DNA of 64,000 nucleotides. It comes from Woeseiaceae bacterium (GTDB lineage Bacteria > Pseudomonadota > Gammaproteobacteria > Steroidobacterales > Woeseiaceae). Where the stretch lies: assembly GCA_021773135.1 (NCBI GenBank), contig JAJFKP010000030.1, positions 84,583-148,582 of the forward strand. Direction: 5' to 3'. The notes under the pieces were generated by a model. It ran no database searches. It was not told the origin of the DNA and saw nothing but the letters and a program-made list of their open reading frames with translations. Positions within the stretch are counted from its first letter, which is position 1. Each line of letters starts with the position of its first letter. Below, piece by piece: positions 1 to 9,149 of the stretch. A program made the position numbers and the translations under genes.

Positions 1-1
1 G

Positions 2-850
2 TTTCTCGATGCTGCCGAGTTGCCGTATGAGAAACTGGCCCGGGCTGAGCTGCAACAGCGAATAGGCACCGATTTCTATCACGCCGGACTGTATTCGCCG
101 CATTGTTACCTCGCACAACCCGCCGCGCTGATCCGTGGCATGGCCGCCAACCTGCCGCGGTCCATCGCGCTTTACCAGCGCAGTCCCGCACTCGGCATCA
201 GGCGTGTTGGCGATACATGGCAGGTAAAGACACCGCACGGCGATGTCGCCGCGCGAACAGTCATTGTTGCGAACAATGCGTTCGCCAAAAATCTTGGCGT
301 CGGAAGATCGCGGGTGGCCGCTATCTATACTTACGCCGCACTCACCGCCCCACTGACAGGGAATCACCTGAGAAGGCTCGGCAGCGACCAGGCCTGGGGA
401 TTGTTGCCCGCACATCGGCTGGGCAGCACGCTGCGGCGAACCGCCGACGGACGACTGCTGATTCGATCGTGTTACGACTATGAATCGGAGGCGGACAACG
501 ACACGGTTGCGTCAATATTAACGGATGCTCTGCGACGGCGTTTCCCGTTCCTCGGCGAGTTCAGTTTTGCGCAAGTCTGGGGAGGCGCGACCGGCCTCAC
601 GCTAAATGGCGCGCCATTATGGGGAAATATCGATGACAATCTCTATGTCTCCGCCGGATGCAATGGCGGCGGCGTCGTCAAAGGCACGTTGTTCGGCGCC
701 GCACTCAGCGATCTGGCCCATTCGAAGCCGGTCCCGGACCTGCAGAAGCTGTTTGGCAGGGCGAGCTGGATGCCGCCTGACCCGTTGCGGAGAATAGGAT
801 TTGAGTTGATCTCAGGACTGGAGCGTCGTCGCGGCAAGGCCGAGATCTAG
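2..850 (+). CDS. FAD-dependent amine/amino-acid oxidase (DAO family), C-terminal part, cut by window edge
   Basis: The reading frame is open from base 2, so the start and the N-terminal FAD-binding GxGxxG motif lie outside the window. What remains is about 282 residues of a DAO-fold flavoprotein. It includes the substrate-domain segment and the typical C-terminal FAD-contact stretch around VSAGCNGGGVVKGT (about residue 220), preceded by VWGGATGLTLNGAPLWG. This arrangement is known from gamma-glutamylputrescine oxidoreductase (PuuB) and related cytosolic oxidases, which release an aldehyde or keto product and ammonia. No partner gene is visible upstream. The spermidine-dehydrogenase-like protein at 10973-12817 and the amine dehydrogenase at 14636-17466 suggest a local amine-catabolism theme. 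Family is confident; substrate is not known. Confidence 0.8.
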   Translation, partial: FLDAAELPYEKLARAELQQRIGTDFYHAGLYSPHCYLAQPAALIRGMAANLPRSIALYQRSPALGIRRVGDTWQVKTPHGDVAARTVIVANNAFAKNLGVGRSRVAAIYTYAALTAPLTGNHLRRLGSDQAWGLLPAHRLGSTLRRTADGRLLIRSCYDYESEADNDTVASILTDALRRRFPFLGEFSFAQVWGGATGLTLNGAPLWGNIDDNLYVSAGCNGGGVVKGTLFGAALSDLAHSKPVPDLQKLFGRASWMPPDPLRRIGFELISGLERRRGKAEI

Positions 851-875
851 TTGGCAGTGGGTTGGCATTCCGAAC

Positions 876-1484
876 TCAGCTCAATGGGCATGCCCTGAAT
901 TCCGGCAGCGCCTCTGCACGTGAGGAAAAAACGCTTAGTCCCGGGTAGGTTTCCGCCGACACGCGCTCCGGCAGGACATGCAATACGAATCTCCAGGCAA
1001 CCGCGACCGAGATATCTGCCTGGGTGATTTCGTTACCTGCGAGCCATTTGGAGCCGTCACCGACAATGGCTTCCAATAGATCGAGTGCACCCGTCAACTG
1101 TTGCAAGACCCGATCGATCCAGGGTTGATGTTGCAAGTCAGCGGGCCTCTGCCTGGTCTCATAGATCATCTGCACGACTTTTTCCATGGCGACCAAAGCA
1201 ATTCCGGCAATGCGGAGCACCGTCCGCCTGTCTGCTTTATCGCCCGGCAGCAAAGATCTGCCTGCGACCGACTCCAGATAGTCGATGATCAACGTAGAGT
1301 CGACCAGCGATACGCCATCGTCACAAATCAGGGTCGGTACCTTGACCAGCGAATTGATGCTGCGAAATTCCTCGAAGTCCCGAAAAATCGACAACTCACG
1401 GTGCTCGTAGTCCTGCCCGAGGAAGCGGGCGCTTATCGCAACACGGCGCACGAACGGTGAATCCATGTAACCGACTAACTGCAT
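876..1484 (-). CDS. Glutathione S-transferase family protein
   Basis: A 202-residue protein with a thioredoxin-like N-terminal half and an all-helical C-terminal half, normal length for a cytosolic GST. The N-terminus MQLVGYMDSPFVRRVAIS has the Ser-Pro-(Tyr/Phe)-x-Arg-(Arg/Lys)-Val pattern used for glutathione binding. KVPTL supplies the cis-proline, and LVDSTLIIDYLE is the usual Glu/Asp-Ser-x-Ile-Ile glutathione contact. A frame extends upstream to 1556, but the start at 1484 is chosen because its ATG shares one base with the TGA of the M23 peptidase gene (TGATG), which suggests translational coupling. It is the last gene of an operon that begins with the S9 peptidase at 5749. The substrate is unknown; detoxification or a thiol-transfer role is inferred from family only. 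Confidence 0.85.
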   Translation of the reverse strand: MQLVGYMDSPFVRRVAISARFLGQDYEHRELSIFRDFEEFRSINSLVKVPTLICDDGVSLVDSTLIIDYLESVAGRSLLPGDKADRRTVLRIAGIALVAMEKVVQMIYETRQRPADLQHQPWIDRVLQQLTGALDLLEAIVGDGSKWLAGNEITQADISVAVAWRFVLHVLPERVSAETYPGLSVFSSRAEALPEFRACPLS

Positions 1485-2146
1485 CAGCCATACTCCAGTA
1501 ATGGCGCATCGATTTCCGGAAAAAAGGCGGCCGGACTTGGCGACAGAGCCAGCCAATATTCCTGCTGGCTCTTCAGGGCAACACCCGGAAAATCTTTACC
1601 CAGATCCAGCAGGTCTTTAATCAGTTGAAAGTGCAGGTGCGGTGGCCAGTTGCCGTTTGTCGGCGGCGACCCAATGGTTGCGATCTGTTCACCTGCGGCG
1701 ACAGACTGCCCGGCAGCCATTCGATCAAGAACATCGACTCCGAGATGTCCGTACAGGGTGTAATAGTCACCGCCCGCATCTTTGTGGCGCAGAACAATCA
1801 ATGGACCATAGTCGAGCTCGCCGTCGTTGTTGGCCACGTGCTCGACCGTCGCGTCAAGCGGCGCATATACCGGCGTCCCCGCGACGCAGAAGACATCGAT
1901 CCCCATATGTATGGTCCGGGTCTCCGCGGATTGATCGCTTGAGAAATTGTCACTGCTGTAAAGCTCACGCGGTTCCGCATAGCGCCCGAAAGCGAATTGT
2001 GTCCCGGCATTTGACTTGGTCCCGTCTATCAGCGCGCTCAGGTCAGCAACATCACGACCGGCGATCTCTTCTCCGCACAGCGTTGCCCCGCTACTCAGAT
2101 CGAGCACGATGGCTCGACCATCGGTGTGGATGATCGGTTGCGTCAT
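1484..2146 (-). CDS. M23 (LytM-type) metallopeptidase family protein
   Basis: A 220-residue protein whose centre matches the M23 zinc peptidase fold. HMGIDVF (about residues 81-87) gives the HxxxD zinc ligands, and PPHLHFQ (about residues 172-178) gives the HxH motif near the end of the fold. Family members cut glycine-containing or cross-bridge peptides in peptidoglycan. I see no clear signal peptide, unlike most M23 enzymes, so it may work in the cytoplasm on imported muropeptides or simply lack a recognisable export signal. The start ATG overlaps the stop of the D-aminoacylase gene by 4 nt (ATGA) and its own stop overlaps the GST start. Association with a D-amino-acid deacylase fits wall-peptide turnover or scavenging, which is inference. 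Confidence 0.8.
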   Translation of the reverse strand: MTQPIIHTDGRAIVLDLSSGATLCGEEIAGRDVADLSALIDGTKSNAGTQFAFGRYAEPRELYSSDNFSSDQSAETRTIHMGIDVFCVAGTPVYAPLDATVEHVANNDGELDYGPLIVLRHKDAGGDYYTLYGHLGVDVLDRMAAGQSVAAGEQIATIGSPPTNGNWPPHLHFQLIKDLLDLGKDFPGVALKSQQEYWLALSPSPAAFFPEIDAPLLEYG

Positions 2147-3690
2147 TGCGGCCGGAGCACCGCACCATGCGTCGCGTCATCGAGCCGCCCGTCTTCCCGG
2201 GCGATCCTGCCGTTAACAATGACCACGTCAAAACCATCGGCAAGCCGCAGTGGATCCGGGTAGGTGGCGTTCTCACGCACGTTGACAGGATCGAAGACAA
2301 TCAGGTCAGCGAACCTGTCCGCCTGCAGTACGCCACGGTCGGAGAGGCCTAGCACGCCTGCCGGAAACGAAGTCATCTTCCGAATCGCATCGGGTAGCGT
2401 TAGCGACTTGTTCTTCATCACGAACGTTTCGATGATTCTTGCGAAAGTTCCGTGCCCGCGCGGATGAAAGCCTGTCGGGCTGCCGTCGGAACATACGCCG
2501 ACATTAGGATCCTGCAGCAACCGCGCCTGGAGTTCATCGTTCATGACAAAATAGGCACCGTTACTGCCCTGCGGCCCGATGACATCGATCAGCACGTCCT
2601 CAAACGGCAACTCCATCTCGTGTGCCAGTTCCGCCAGCGTACGTCCGGTCCATGGATCGGTACCCAGTAGCGTAGCCTCGGGCCCATTGCGCTGATTGAC
2701 CCGATTGCGAAGGTACTCCGCAAGCTCGTCACGGCGTTCGGCTTTGGCAACCGCGAATTGCTCAGCCGTCTTCGCCCAAACTGGAAACACAATGTCGAGG
2801 CCTGTATAGCTGGCGCTGTAGGGGTACATTTCGGCTGTGATCTCGACCCCTGACCCGCGGGCATCGGCAAGTATGCCGAGAATCTCTTCCGCGCGTTCCA
2901 CACCTTTGCCGTAGACAGACTTCAAGTGCGAGATATGCACACGCGCGTCTTCGCCCTGTTCCAGCAATTCAGCAATTGACGCCTCGAGCTGATCGTCATC
3001 TTCGTTGCGCATGTGGCTCATGATCATGCGGTCGTTCGCGCCGACCACTTTTGCCAACGCACGCAGCTCGGCCGTGCTCGCATTAAGCCCTGGGTTGTAT
3101 TCAAGCCCGGTACTCATGCCGAATGTGTACTTTAGTGCGTCATCAAGCATGGTCAACATGCGATCCATGTCCTCAGGCGCCGGCGTTGCCGCCATGCCGA
3201 TGCCGGATTGCGTCCGGAGTGTGCCATGTCCGACGAACATCGCGAGGTTAGTGCCGATACCATTTTCTGCGACCTGGTTGAGCCACTCACTCAGTGAGTC
3301 GACTTCAGGACTTGACCCGTCCTGTCCCAAAGTTATAGTCGTTACGCCCATTGCCAGGAAGTTCTCGAGTTCGGGCGTCTCCAGCGGGTCGCCATGGGAA
3401 TGCAGATCGATAAATCCCGGAGCCACTATTTTTCCTGAGGCGTCGATGCGACGCGAGACGCGTTCGCTCAGGTCACTAGCGGTAAATGCAGTGTCACCCA
3501 CATACACGATTCGATCGCCGACAATTACGACGTTGGCCGCGACGGCATCGTTTCCCAGACCATCAAGTACCTGACCGTTCTCAATGAGTAAATCAATCGC
3601 CGGGTATTCAGGAAGAAACGGCGACTCTTTCGAACCGCATGCCGACAGTAACGCCAGCGCCAATGCGCTTGCTACGAAAACTCTATTCAT
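2143..3690 (-). CDS. N-acyl-D-amino-acid deacylase (D-aminoacylase) lipoprotein, amidohydrolase superfamily
   Basis: About 515 residues. The N-terminus has a hydrophobic stretch ending in LSACGS, a lipobox, so the protein is predicted to be a lipoprotein. The mature part is an amidohydrolase with GFIDLHSHGD (metal-binding HxH, near residues 97-99), the internal HISHLKS segment and a late CSDGSP segment that contributes the conserved Asp. This is the D-aminoacylase/N-acyl-D-glutamate deacylase pattern: it hydrolyses N-acyl-D-amino acids to a carboxylate and a free D-amino acid. The start at 3690 is preferred over 3696 because GGAGAG lies about 8 nt upstream of it. Either start overlaps the end of the S9 peptidase gene. 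Exact substrate range cannot be read from sequence. Confidence 0.82.
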   Translation of the reverse strand: MNRVFVASALALALLSACGSKESPFLPEYPAIDLLIENGQVLDGLGNDAVAANVVIVGDRIVYVGDTAFTASDLSERVSRRIDASGKIVAPGFIDLHSHGDPLETPELENFLAMGVTTITLGQDGSSPEVDSLSEWLNQVAENGIGTNLAMFVGHGTLRTQSGIGMAATPAPEDMDRMLTMLDDALKYTFGMSTGLEYNPGLNASTAELRALAKVVGANDRMIMSHMRNEDDDQLEASIAELLEQGEDARVHISHLKSVYGKGVERAEEILGILADARGSGVEITAEMYPYSASYTGLDIVFPVWAKTAEQFAVAKAERRDELAEYLRNRVNQRNGPEATLLGTDPWTGRTLAELAHEMELPFEDVLIDVIGPQGSNGAYFVMNDELQARLLQDPNVGVCSDGSPTGFHPRGHGTFARIIETFVMKNKSLTLPDAIRKMTSFPAGVLGLSDRGVLQADRFADLIVFDPVNVRENATYPDPLRLADGFDVVIVNGRIAREDGRLDDATHGAVLRPQ

Positions 3691-5749
3691 CGTCATTTCT
3701 CTCCGCATCGGTTCGATAGCGCTCGAACCACTCAAGAATATTGTCCACTTTCGACACGAGTCGGGATGGCCGCCCGGCTATACCGTGCGGCGAACCGGGG
3801 ACCCGTACCATAACCGAATCGACGCCTTTCAGTTTCAGCGCCTGGTAAAGCTGCTCAGTCTCTGAAAATGGCGTGCGCTGATCATCCTCACCGCTAATTA
3901 GCATCGTCGGCGTCGTCATGTTCGCGACCAGCGAAAGCGGCGAACGCTGCCAGTAGTGCTCGAATTCTTCCCAGGGCATCCCGGGAAACTGGTGTGAGAT
4001 TTGTCCAATGTAGGAATCTGCTGTCAATGTTTTGCTGATCCAGTTAACCACGGGTTTCGCTACCGCTGCGGCGTTAAATCGATCGGTCAGGCCAATCGCG
4101 TAGGCGCTTGCGATGCCGCCGGCAGACCCGCCGGTAATAAACAGATTCTCCGGGTCGACAATACCGGTTTCAATCACGGCGTCGATGCCAGACATGTGAT
4201 CCGCAAAATCTTCAGGACTGGAATATTTATAGTGCAATAGCATCGCGAAGTCTTTGCCGTAAGAGGTGCTGCCGCGGTGGTTGTCATAGAACACGACGTA
4301 CCCGGCAGACGCCATCAGCTGCATTTCTGCCGAGAAATATGCACCGTATGCGAGATGCGGCCCGCCGTGAATCTCCAATATCAACGGATACTGCCGGCCT
4401 TCCTGGTAACCGGGTGGCGTCATGTACCAACCGTGGATTTCGGTACCGTCGAAGGATGACGAGTAAACGATTTCCGTGACCTCACCCAACACGCGATTGC
4501 CCAAAAGGTCGTCATTGAGCGCCGTTAAGCGACTTTCCCCTCGCCGGCCGCCGATGGCGACGTCTGCAGGCCTGAGCGCGTCGCCCTGGGTAAATGCCAC
4601 CAGGCCGTCTCTCGCCACCGTAAAGCTGCCGCTCAGATAAGGACGACCCAAAGATGTGCTGCCCAAACCGGATACGACGTCGGCAGATGCACCAGTCGGC
4701 GTCGCCCGCGCGACCTTCCGCACGGCCCTTGCATCGTACTGATAATAAATATAACGATCGCCCGACCATTGCGGATTGCTGACAGAGCTGTCCAGGTCTG
4801 CCGTTAACGGCCGGTCATTGCCGCCATCGATATCCATCACATGCAGCACCCGATTTCGATAGGCAATTTTTTCGTTGCTGTCGAAAACATAGGCAATCAT
4901 TGTTCCGTTCGGTGATACCACGGGTGAAGACTCGCCGCCTGCGCGGTCGGTAAGCTGGGCTAGCGTTCCGTCGACGACATCAATGCTGAATATATCGGAC
5001 TCACCCGACTGCATTTCCCAGCCGGCGTTACGATTGGCGGCGAACACGATCCGCCTGGAATCTGCGGACCATGACAGCGGCCCGGTGTGATTGAAATCTC
5101 CTGCTGTTAATTGTCGCGGCGTGCCACCTTCTGCCGGCAGCACAAAGATGTGCGTGTAGGCGACTTCGAGAAAGCCCTCGCCATCCCATTTGTATTGCGC
5201 TGCATCAATAACCGTTACCGGCTCTGACCAGTCCGCCCCTTCGGGTTTGTCGCGCGGCTTGGCAAGCGTTGCCGGCGTTCCGGGGACAGACATCGCCATT
5301 GCCAGCCACTGGCCATTGGGCGACCAGGACAGGTCGGACGGCGCTTCCTGCAGGTTGGCAACGAGCGCCGTTTGCCCATTGTCCATCCAGCGCACGAAGA
5401 TACCGGTACCGTTGGTGGTCTCCTGTAAATAGACAAGACGATCGCCGCCCGGTGACCAGCGCGGCGATGACGCGCTTTTTGTCCCCGACACCAGTGGTCG
5501 GTGGCGTTCGCCGTCGACATCGATTGTCCACAGATTCGAGCGTGTTCGATCGGTCATGATGTCGTTACTGCGGCGTTCGTAAACGACGGATTCTCCGTTC
5601 GGCGATATTCGCGGATCGTTTGCGTACTCAAGTTCAAAAACGTCCGCTGCCTGGAACGTCTTGATCGCCTCGTCCGCACCGAAGGTAGTGGATGTCGCAG
5701 TTACAGCCGTGGCTAAAATCAGCGCCAGCGCAATATTAGTTTTTCGCAT
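3683..5749 (-). CDS. S9 family prolyl-oligopeptidase-type peptidase, exported
   Basis: 688 residues with a cleavable signal peptide (about 1-24, ending TTFGA). An N-terminal WD40-like beta-propeller of TolB-type repeats (SPNGESVVYERR, SPRWSPGGDRLVYLQE, SWSPNGQWLAMAM and others) fills roughly residues 35-420. An alpha/beta hydrolase domain follows. The catalytic triad is visible: Ser542 in GGSAGG, Asp622 in SGEDDQR and His655 in SPHGIAG. S9 enzymes of this shape are dipeptidyl or acylaminoacyl peptidases acting on short peptides, here in the periplasm. It is the first gene of a four-gene minus-strand operon with the D-aminoacylase, the M23 peptidase and the GST, which supports a peptide-scavenging role. 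Confidence 0.9.
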   Translation of the reverse strand: MRKTNIALALILATAVTATSTTFGADEAIKTFQAADVFELEYANDPRISPNGESVVYERRSNDIMTDRTRSNLWTIDVDGERHRPLVSGTKSASSPRWSPGGDRLVYLQETTNGTGIFVRWMDNGQTALVANLQEAPSDLSWSPNGQWLAMAMSVPGTPATLAKPRDKPEGADWSEPVTVIDAAQYKWDGEGFLEVAYTHIFVLPAEGGTPRQLTAGDFNHTGPLSWSADSRRIVFAANRNAGWEMQSGESDIFSIDVVDGTLAQLTDRAGGESSPVVSPNGTMIAYVFDSNEKIAYRNRVLHVMDIDGGNDRPLTADLDSSVSNPQWSGDRYIYYQYDARAVRKVARATPTGASADVVSGLGSTSLGRPYLSGSFTVARDGLVAFTQGDALRPADVAIGGRRGESRLTALNDDLLGNRVLGEVTEIVYSSSFDGTEIHGWYMTPPGYQEGRQYPLILEIHGGPHLAYGAYFSAEMQLMASAGYVVFYDNHRGSTSYGKDFAMLLHYKYSSPEDFADHMSGIDAVIETGIVDPENLFITGGSAGGIASAYAIGLTDRFNAAAVAKPVVNWISKTLTADSYIGQISHQFPGMPWEEFEHYWQRSPLSLVANMTTPTMLISGEDDQRTPFSETEQLYQALKLKGVDSVMVRVPGSPHGIAGRPSRLVSKVDNILEWFERYRTDAERNDDE

Positions 5750-5820
5750 TGTTAGATCTCATTTTGACGGCGAGTAGACTGAAAATCGTTGACCCAGCGA
5801 TTCGCAGGACTTCCATAAAA

Positions 5821-6846
5821 TCACAGGCGATACTGGGCAATTTGCACTTCTGTACCGTAATCAGCGTAGTCCCCATCCGTCCTTTTAGCACGAAATTCTG
5901 ACCACTGGATCGGAGCATACCGCGGTGGTCGCTCCGCACTGACCACGCTGGGCAACGGCTTAACGATTGTCGCAGCCGATGGGTTAAAAAAGAATGGAAT
6001 GCTGTAACGATCCACCTGGTTCATCGCCAACACGCGATGTACCGCCGCCTGGTAAGTATCGTTCGACCAGACCTGCATCATATCGCCTGTGTTGATAACA
6101 AGGGCACCCGCTAATGGCACCACGTTGTGCCAGAAACCGTCTTTGAAGACCTGTAGGCCGCCAACGTCGTCCTGCAGCAACACGGTCAAAGCGCCGGCGT
6201 CGCTGTGATGGTGCACGCCCAGACCCGCCGCCGGGAGCTTTTTTACATCCTGCGCGTCAAGCGGGTCGTCGACCGGATAGTGATTAAGTCGGACGAAACC
6301 GGTGTGATTCGTCGCGAAATCGGCACGCATTGAGTCGGCCGGCAATTCAAGTCCGACGCAGAATGCTTCAAGCAAGGCCAGGCCGAGCTCCGTGCAGGCA
6401 TCACGATACTCGCGCATGGTCTGCGAAAAGCCGTTAGCAATTGCCGGCCAGCGATTCTCGGCGTCGTAGATGGGGTCACGCCCGTCGGTCGTGAAATCGA
6501 AAACCTCTTTCTTGTCCCGCTGATTCTTGGTGAGTTCGTTGTTGTAGTAGCCCCACGGGTTCGCGCGCGTCCGGAGCAGTGTTTTCTTGCCAGCAGCGGG
6601 CTGGGCGAAAAACCTGCGCGCCTGGACCCAGGTTCTGTTGAGCAGTTCTTCCTGCACGCCATGGTTGATAACCTGGAAAAAACCCCAGTCTTGACAGGCC
6701 GCCGCGATAGCATCAACAGCGTCTCGTGCATGCTGTGACGCGGCATCTTTAACCACCGCGCTGACATCGATAATCGGGACCTGGTTGGCAATCTCTGCCG
6801 AATCAGCGACAGGATATTTGTCGAGATCGTCGTGCAGGTCTTGCAA
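5821..6846 (-). CDS. 2-oxoglutarate/Fe(II)-dependent dioxygenase (isopenicillin-N-synthase family)
   Basis: 341 residues, the usual length for this family. An N-terminal DIOX_N region (VPIIDVSAVV, then WGFFQVINHGV) precedes the jelly-roll core. The iron ligands are visible as His214 and Asp216 (HHSDAG) and His270 (AAVHRVL). Arg280 of the RYSIPFFFNP segment is placed to bind the 2-oxoglutarate carboxylate. Family members hydroxylate or desaturate small molecules with O2 and 2-oxoglutarate in the cytoplasm. The gene lies between the S9 operon and a nuclease gene on the same strand, with a gap of about 70 nt before the S9 start, so co-transcription is possible but unproven. The substrate is unknown. 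Confidence 0.88.
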   Translation of the reverse strand: MQDLHDDLDKYPVADSAEIANQVPIIDVSAVVKDAASQHARDAVDAIAAACQDWGFFQVINHGVQEELLNRTWVQARRFFAQPAAGKKTLLRTRANPWGYYNNELTKNQRDKKEVFDFTTDGRDPIYDAENRWPAIANGFSQTMREYRDACTELGLALLEAFCVGLELPADSMRADFATNHTGFVRLNHYPVDDPLDAQDVKKLPAAGLGVHHHSDAGALTVLLQDDVGGLQVFKDGFWHNVVPLAGALVINTGDMMQVWSNDTYQAAVHRVLAMNQVDRYSIPFFFNPSAATIVKPLPSVVSAERPPRYAPIQWSEFRAKRTDGDYADYGTEVQIAQYRL

Positions 6847-6870
6847 AGTTCGCCCTCCCGGTTTGTCCTG

Positions 6871-8748
6871 CTATGGATCGATTCCGACGATTAACGGATC
6901 GTGGTCAGAAGATCTGCGCAGGCTCTCCGCATCGAACAGATCGGCGTCACGGCCGAAATCGAGATTGTAGTCAAAGAGCCCAGGTTCGTCCGCGTTGATG
7001 TGCCACACCGCGATGGCAGTGACGCGCTCTGCCAGCGAAGGCGATGCGAGCGCGTGATCCAGGGCACCCGACTGCGAGTCGAAAACGAACGAATAGGCAC
7101 CGGCATCCCTCTCTGACGCCAACAGGTTGACGTAGCCTGCCGCCTCGATTGCAACGATGGGATCTTCCCGCAGGTAGGCGTTCAAATCACCCATGATCAG
7201 GAAATCAGGGTCACCGCTGCCGGTTGGGTCAGCATCGAGCCAGTCGACCAGGGCTTCTGCAGCGCGGGTGCGGGTCAGGTTGCAATTACCCTGCCCATCG
7301 GCTTGATTGATGTCACCGCTATCGTCGCAAGGAGAACCTTTGGACTTAAAGTGATTGACAGCGACGGTAAAGCGACCTCCATCCGGAACAGCATCAAAAG
7401 TCTGTACCAGTGCCGGCCTGTTCTTTGCATCGTCAAACCGCTCGTCGATCGCCGCCGTGAGCACGGAGAATTCACCAGCCGGCCGCACCGCACTCGCGCG
7501 ATAGATGAAGCCAACGGCAATGACATCTGTGCCTATAACGCCGGTATCAATATACGACCACGTGCCCGCCGCCGTGCGCGCGTTCATGGCGTCAACCATG
7601 TTCTGCAGCGCGATACCGCCGTTATTTTCAAGTTCCATCAATCCCACGACGTCGGCATCAAGGCGCAACAGTGCGTTGACAGACTTGGCCTGCTGCCGCT
7701 CGAACTCAGCGGCACTATCGGCGCCGCGACAACCGACGTCGGCAGCGGGGCCACAAATATCCTCGCCGTTATCCAGGGTCGTGAAATAATTAAGCACGTT
7801 AAAACTCGCAACCCTGATACGGCCACCGGGCGCGGGCGGGCGCGGGTCAGCTGTATTCAGCTGCGTGAACACAGGATCAACGGTCGGCAGAAGGCGGTAA
7901 GATTCCTTTCCGGAGCCGCCGCTGCCGCGGCTGAAGCGAATATTGCCAGTCGCGACGGTAACGGCGTCTCCTACGCGCACGGAATAGTCCGGATCATCTG
8001 TCCTGGCCGGCCTCAGGTAACGCAGGAACGACGGGTTTTGCACCGCTTGACCGTCATCAAGAATAACCTGACGGCCGGCCCGCTGCTGCACATACGCTGC
8101 GTAGCCCGCAACGTCAGGAGTAAAACTGTTGGTGTATTGCATCAGACGGCCACCGATGCTCAAAGAAAGTTCCCCGTATCGTTCGAGGCCAAACACGTCG
8201 CTGACAAAGGCGGGCTCAGTCATGCTGACCAGCATCCCTTCCACCTTTTCAAGATCTGCAATGAAGACTTCATCGCTGTTGCTGATGACGCCAGCGGGTA
8301 GCGGAATTGCCACGGGGTCGACAGAACCTGTTCCAGTAATCATCACGGAATCGGCGACAATCTGCGTTTCGCCGAATCTTTCGGTTACTGTGCCTGACAC
8401 ACGCACCGTCTGGAAAACTTCCAAATCCGGTGCGGTCGCATTTCTGTCGAAAACAAAAACGCCGTCGGAGGATTGCGGATCGCCATCCGGTCGCTCCTCC
8501 TGCAGAAAGAAGCCGCCCAGATTTCTCGTCCCGTCTGCGTCACCGTCCTGAAAGTCACCGGTAACCACTCCGACCACCGTGACCTGCTGATCGACAAACG
8601 GACTCGACGCACTATTCCCCTGCACCGCATAAATAGGCGTAATGATCGCAGCTGTGGGATCCGCGGGCGCTGAGCTGCCAGCGCCGTTGCAGGCGGTCAG
8701 GCAGATCAGCAGCAGCATCTGGCTTGGAAGGTTCTGCGAAAACGGCAT
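6871..8748 (-). CDS. ExeM/NucH-like endonuclease/exonuclease/phosphatase family lipoprotein
   Basis: 625 residues beginning with a signal sequence and lipobox (LTACNG near residue 20). Residues about 35-280 form an OB-fold/lamin-tail-like region of the kind found in extracellular nucleases (VTVVGVVTGDFQ, RNLGGFFLQEE). From about residue 315 comes an endonuclease/exonuclease/phosphatase domain with IRVASFNVLNYF, GLMELENNG (catalytic Glu), NHFKSKG (His), IMGDLNAY (Asp/Asn) and the C-terminal SSDHDPLIV (Asp-His). These residues are the metal and phosphate ligands of the DNase I fold. The likely job is digestion of extracellular DNA for phosphate or nucleotides, on the cell surface or in the periplasm. 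Start at ATG 8748 is chosen because it directly precedes the signal sequence. Confidence 0.88.
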   Translation of the reverse strand: MPFSQNLPSQMLLLICLTACNGAGSSAPADPTAAIITPIYAVQGNSASSPFVDQQVTVVGVVTGDFQDGDADGTRNLGGFFLQEERPDGDPQSSDGVFVFDRNATAPDLEVFQTVRVSGTVTERFGETQIVADSVMITGTGSVDPVAIPLPAGVISNSDEVFIADLEKVEGMLVSMTEPAFVSDVFGLERYGELSLSIGGRLMQYTNSFTPDVAGYAAYVQQRAGRQVILDDGQAVQNPSFLRYLRPARTDDPDYSVRVGDAVTVATGNIRFSRGSGGSGKESYRLLPTVDPVFTQLNTADPRPPAPGGRIRVASFNVLNYFTTLDNGEDICGPAADVGCRGADSAAEFERQQAKSVNALLRLDADVVGLMELENNGGIALQNMVDAMNARTAAGTWSYIDTGVIGTDVIAVGFIYRASAVRPAGEFSVLTAAIDERFDDAKNRPALVQTFDAVPDGGRFTVAVNHFKSKGSPCDDSGDINQADGQGNCNLTRTRAAEALVDWLDADPTGSGDPDFLIMGDLNAYLREDPIVAIEAAGYVNLLASERDAGAYSFVFDSQSGALDHALASPSLAERVTAIAVWHINADEPGLFDYNLDFGRDADLFDAESLRRSSDHDPLIVGIDP

Positions 8749-8814
8749 CTAAGGTGTCAGGCACTGGAGTCAGTGCGTTTTATAACACAGTGGTTCGATC
8801 CTTTCGGAAATCTG

Positions 8815-9018
8815 CTAGTCGACGAGACTGAGAGAGTCCCTCGCGATTCCGCCGTCCGGAGACATGACGTAGCGATCAAGCTGCCAGCCGATGTAGAAAC
8901 TGCCTGTTTCGTCGGGGTTCTCAGTAATGCGGAGTTCCTCCGGCTGCACAAACCGCTGCATGCGCTCACTGAATAGCCTGGCAATGCTGGGTTTCTCTGC
9001 GGCGTAAACGATATCCAT
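8815..9018 (-). CDS. Small conserved-looking hypothetical protein (67 aa)
   Basis: A 67-residue reading frame that I do not recognise as a named family. It begins MDIVYAAEKPSIARLFSERM and ends SLSLVD, with no signal peptide, membrane segment or cysteines. The reason to call it is its strong ribosome-binding site: AAGGAGAG sits 4 nt upstream of the ATG. It is alone between the nuclease gene and the cupin gene, all on the minus strand. A longer overlapping frame in another register (8757-9044) lacks such a site and was not chosen. Function unknown. Confidence 0.55.
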   Translation of the reverse strand: MDIVYAAEKPSIARLFSERMQRFVQPEELRITENPDETGSFYIGWQLDRYVMSPDGGIARDSLSLVD

Positions 9019-9149
9019 GACACTCTCCTTGATTTGCTTTCCATAGCACGGATTCGAGCTTCAACTGCAGAATAGACTGCTGCTACTTAATGGCGGCTGA
9101 AAAATACATGAATAGGGGCTGAACCCGCGGCGGGCAGCGCGGCGGACAC

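Noticed and set aside
7303..8301. A long open frame on the plus strand opposite the nuclease gene
   Set aside because: The minus-strand frame has the lipobox and all DNase I-fold motifs in order; the plus-strand frame has no domain and no ribosome site, so it is a shadow frame.
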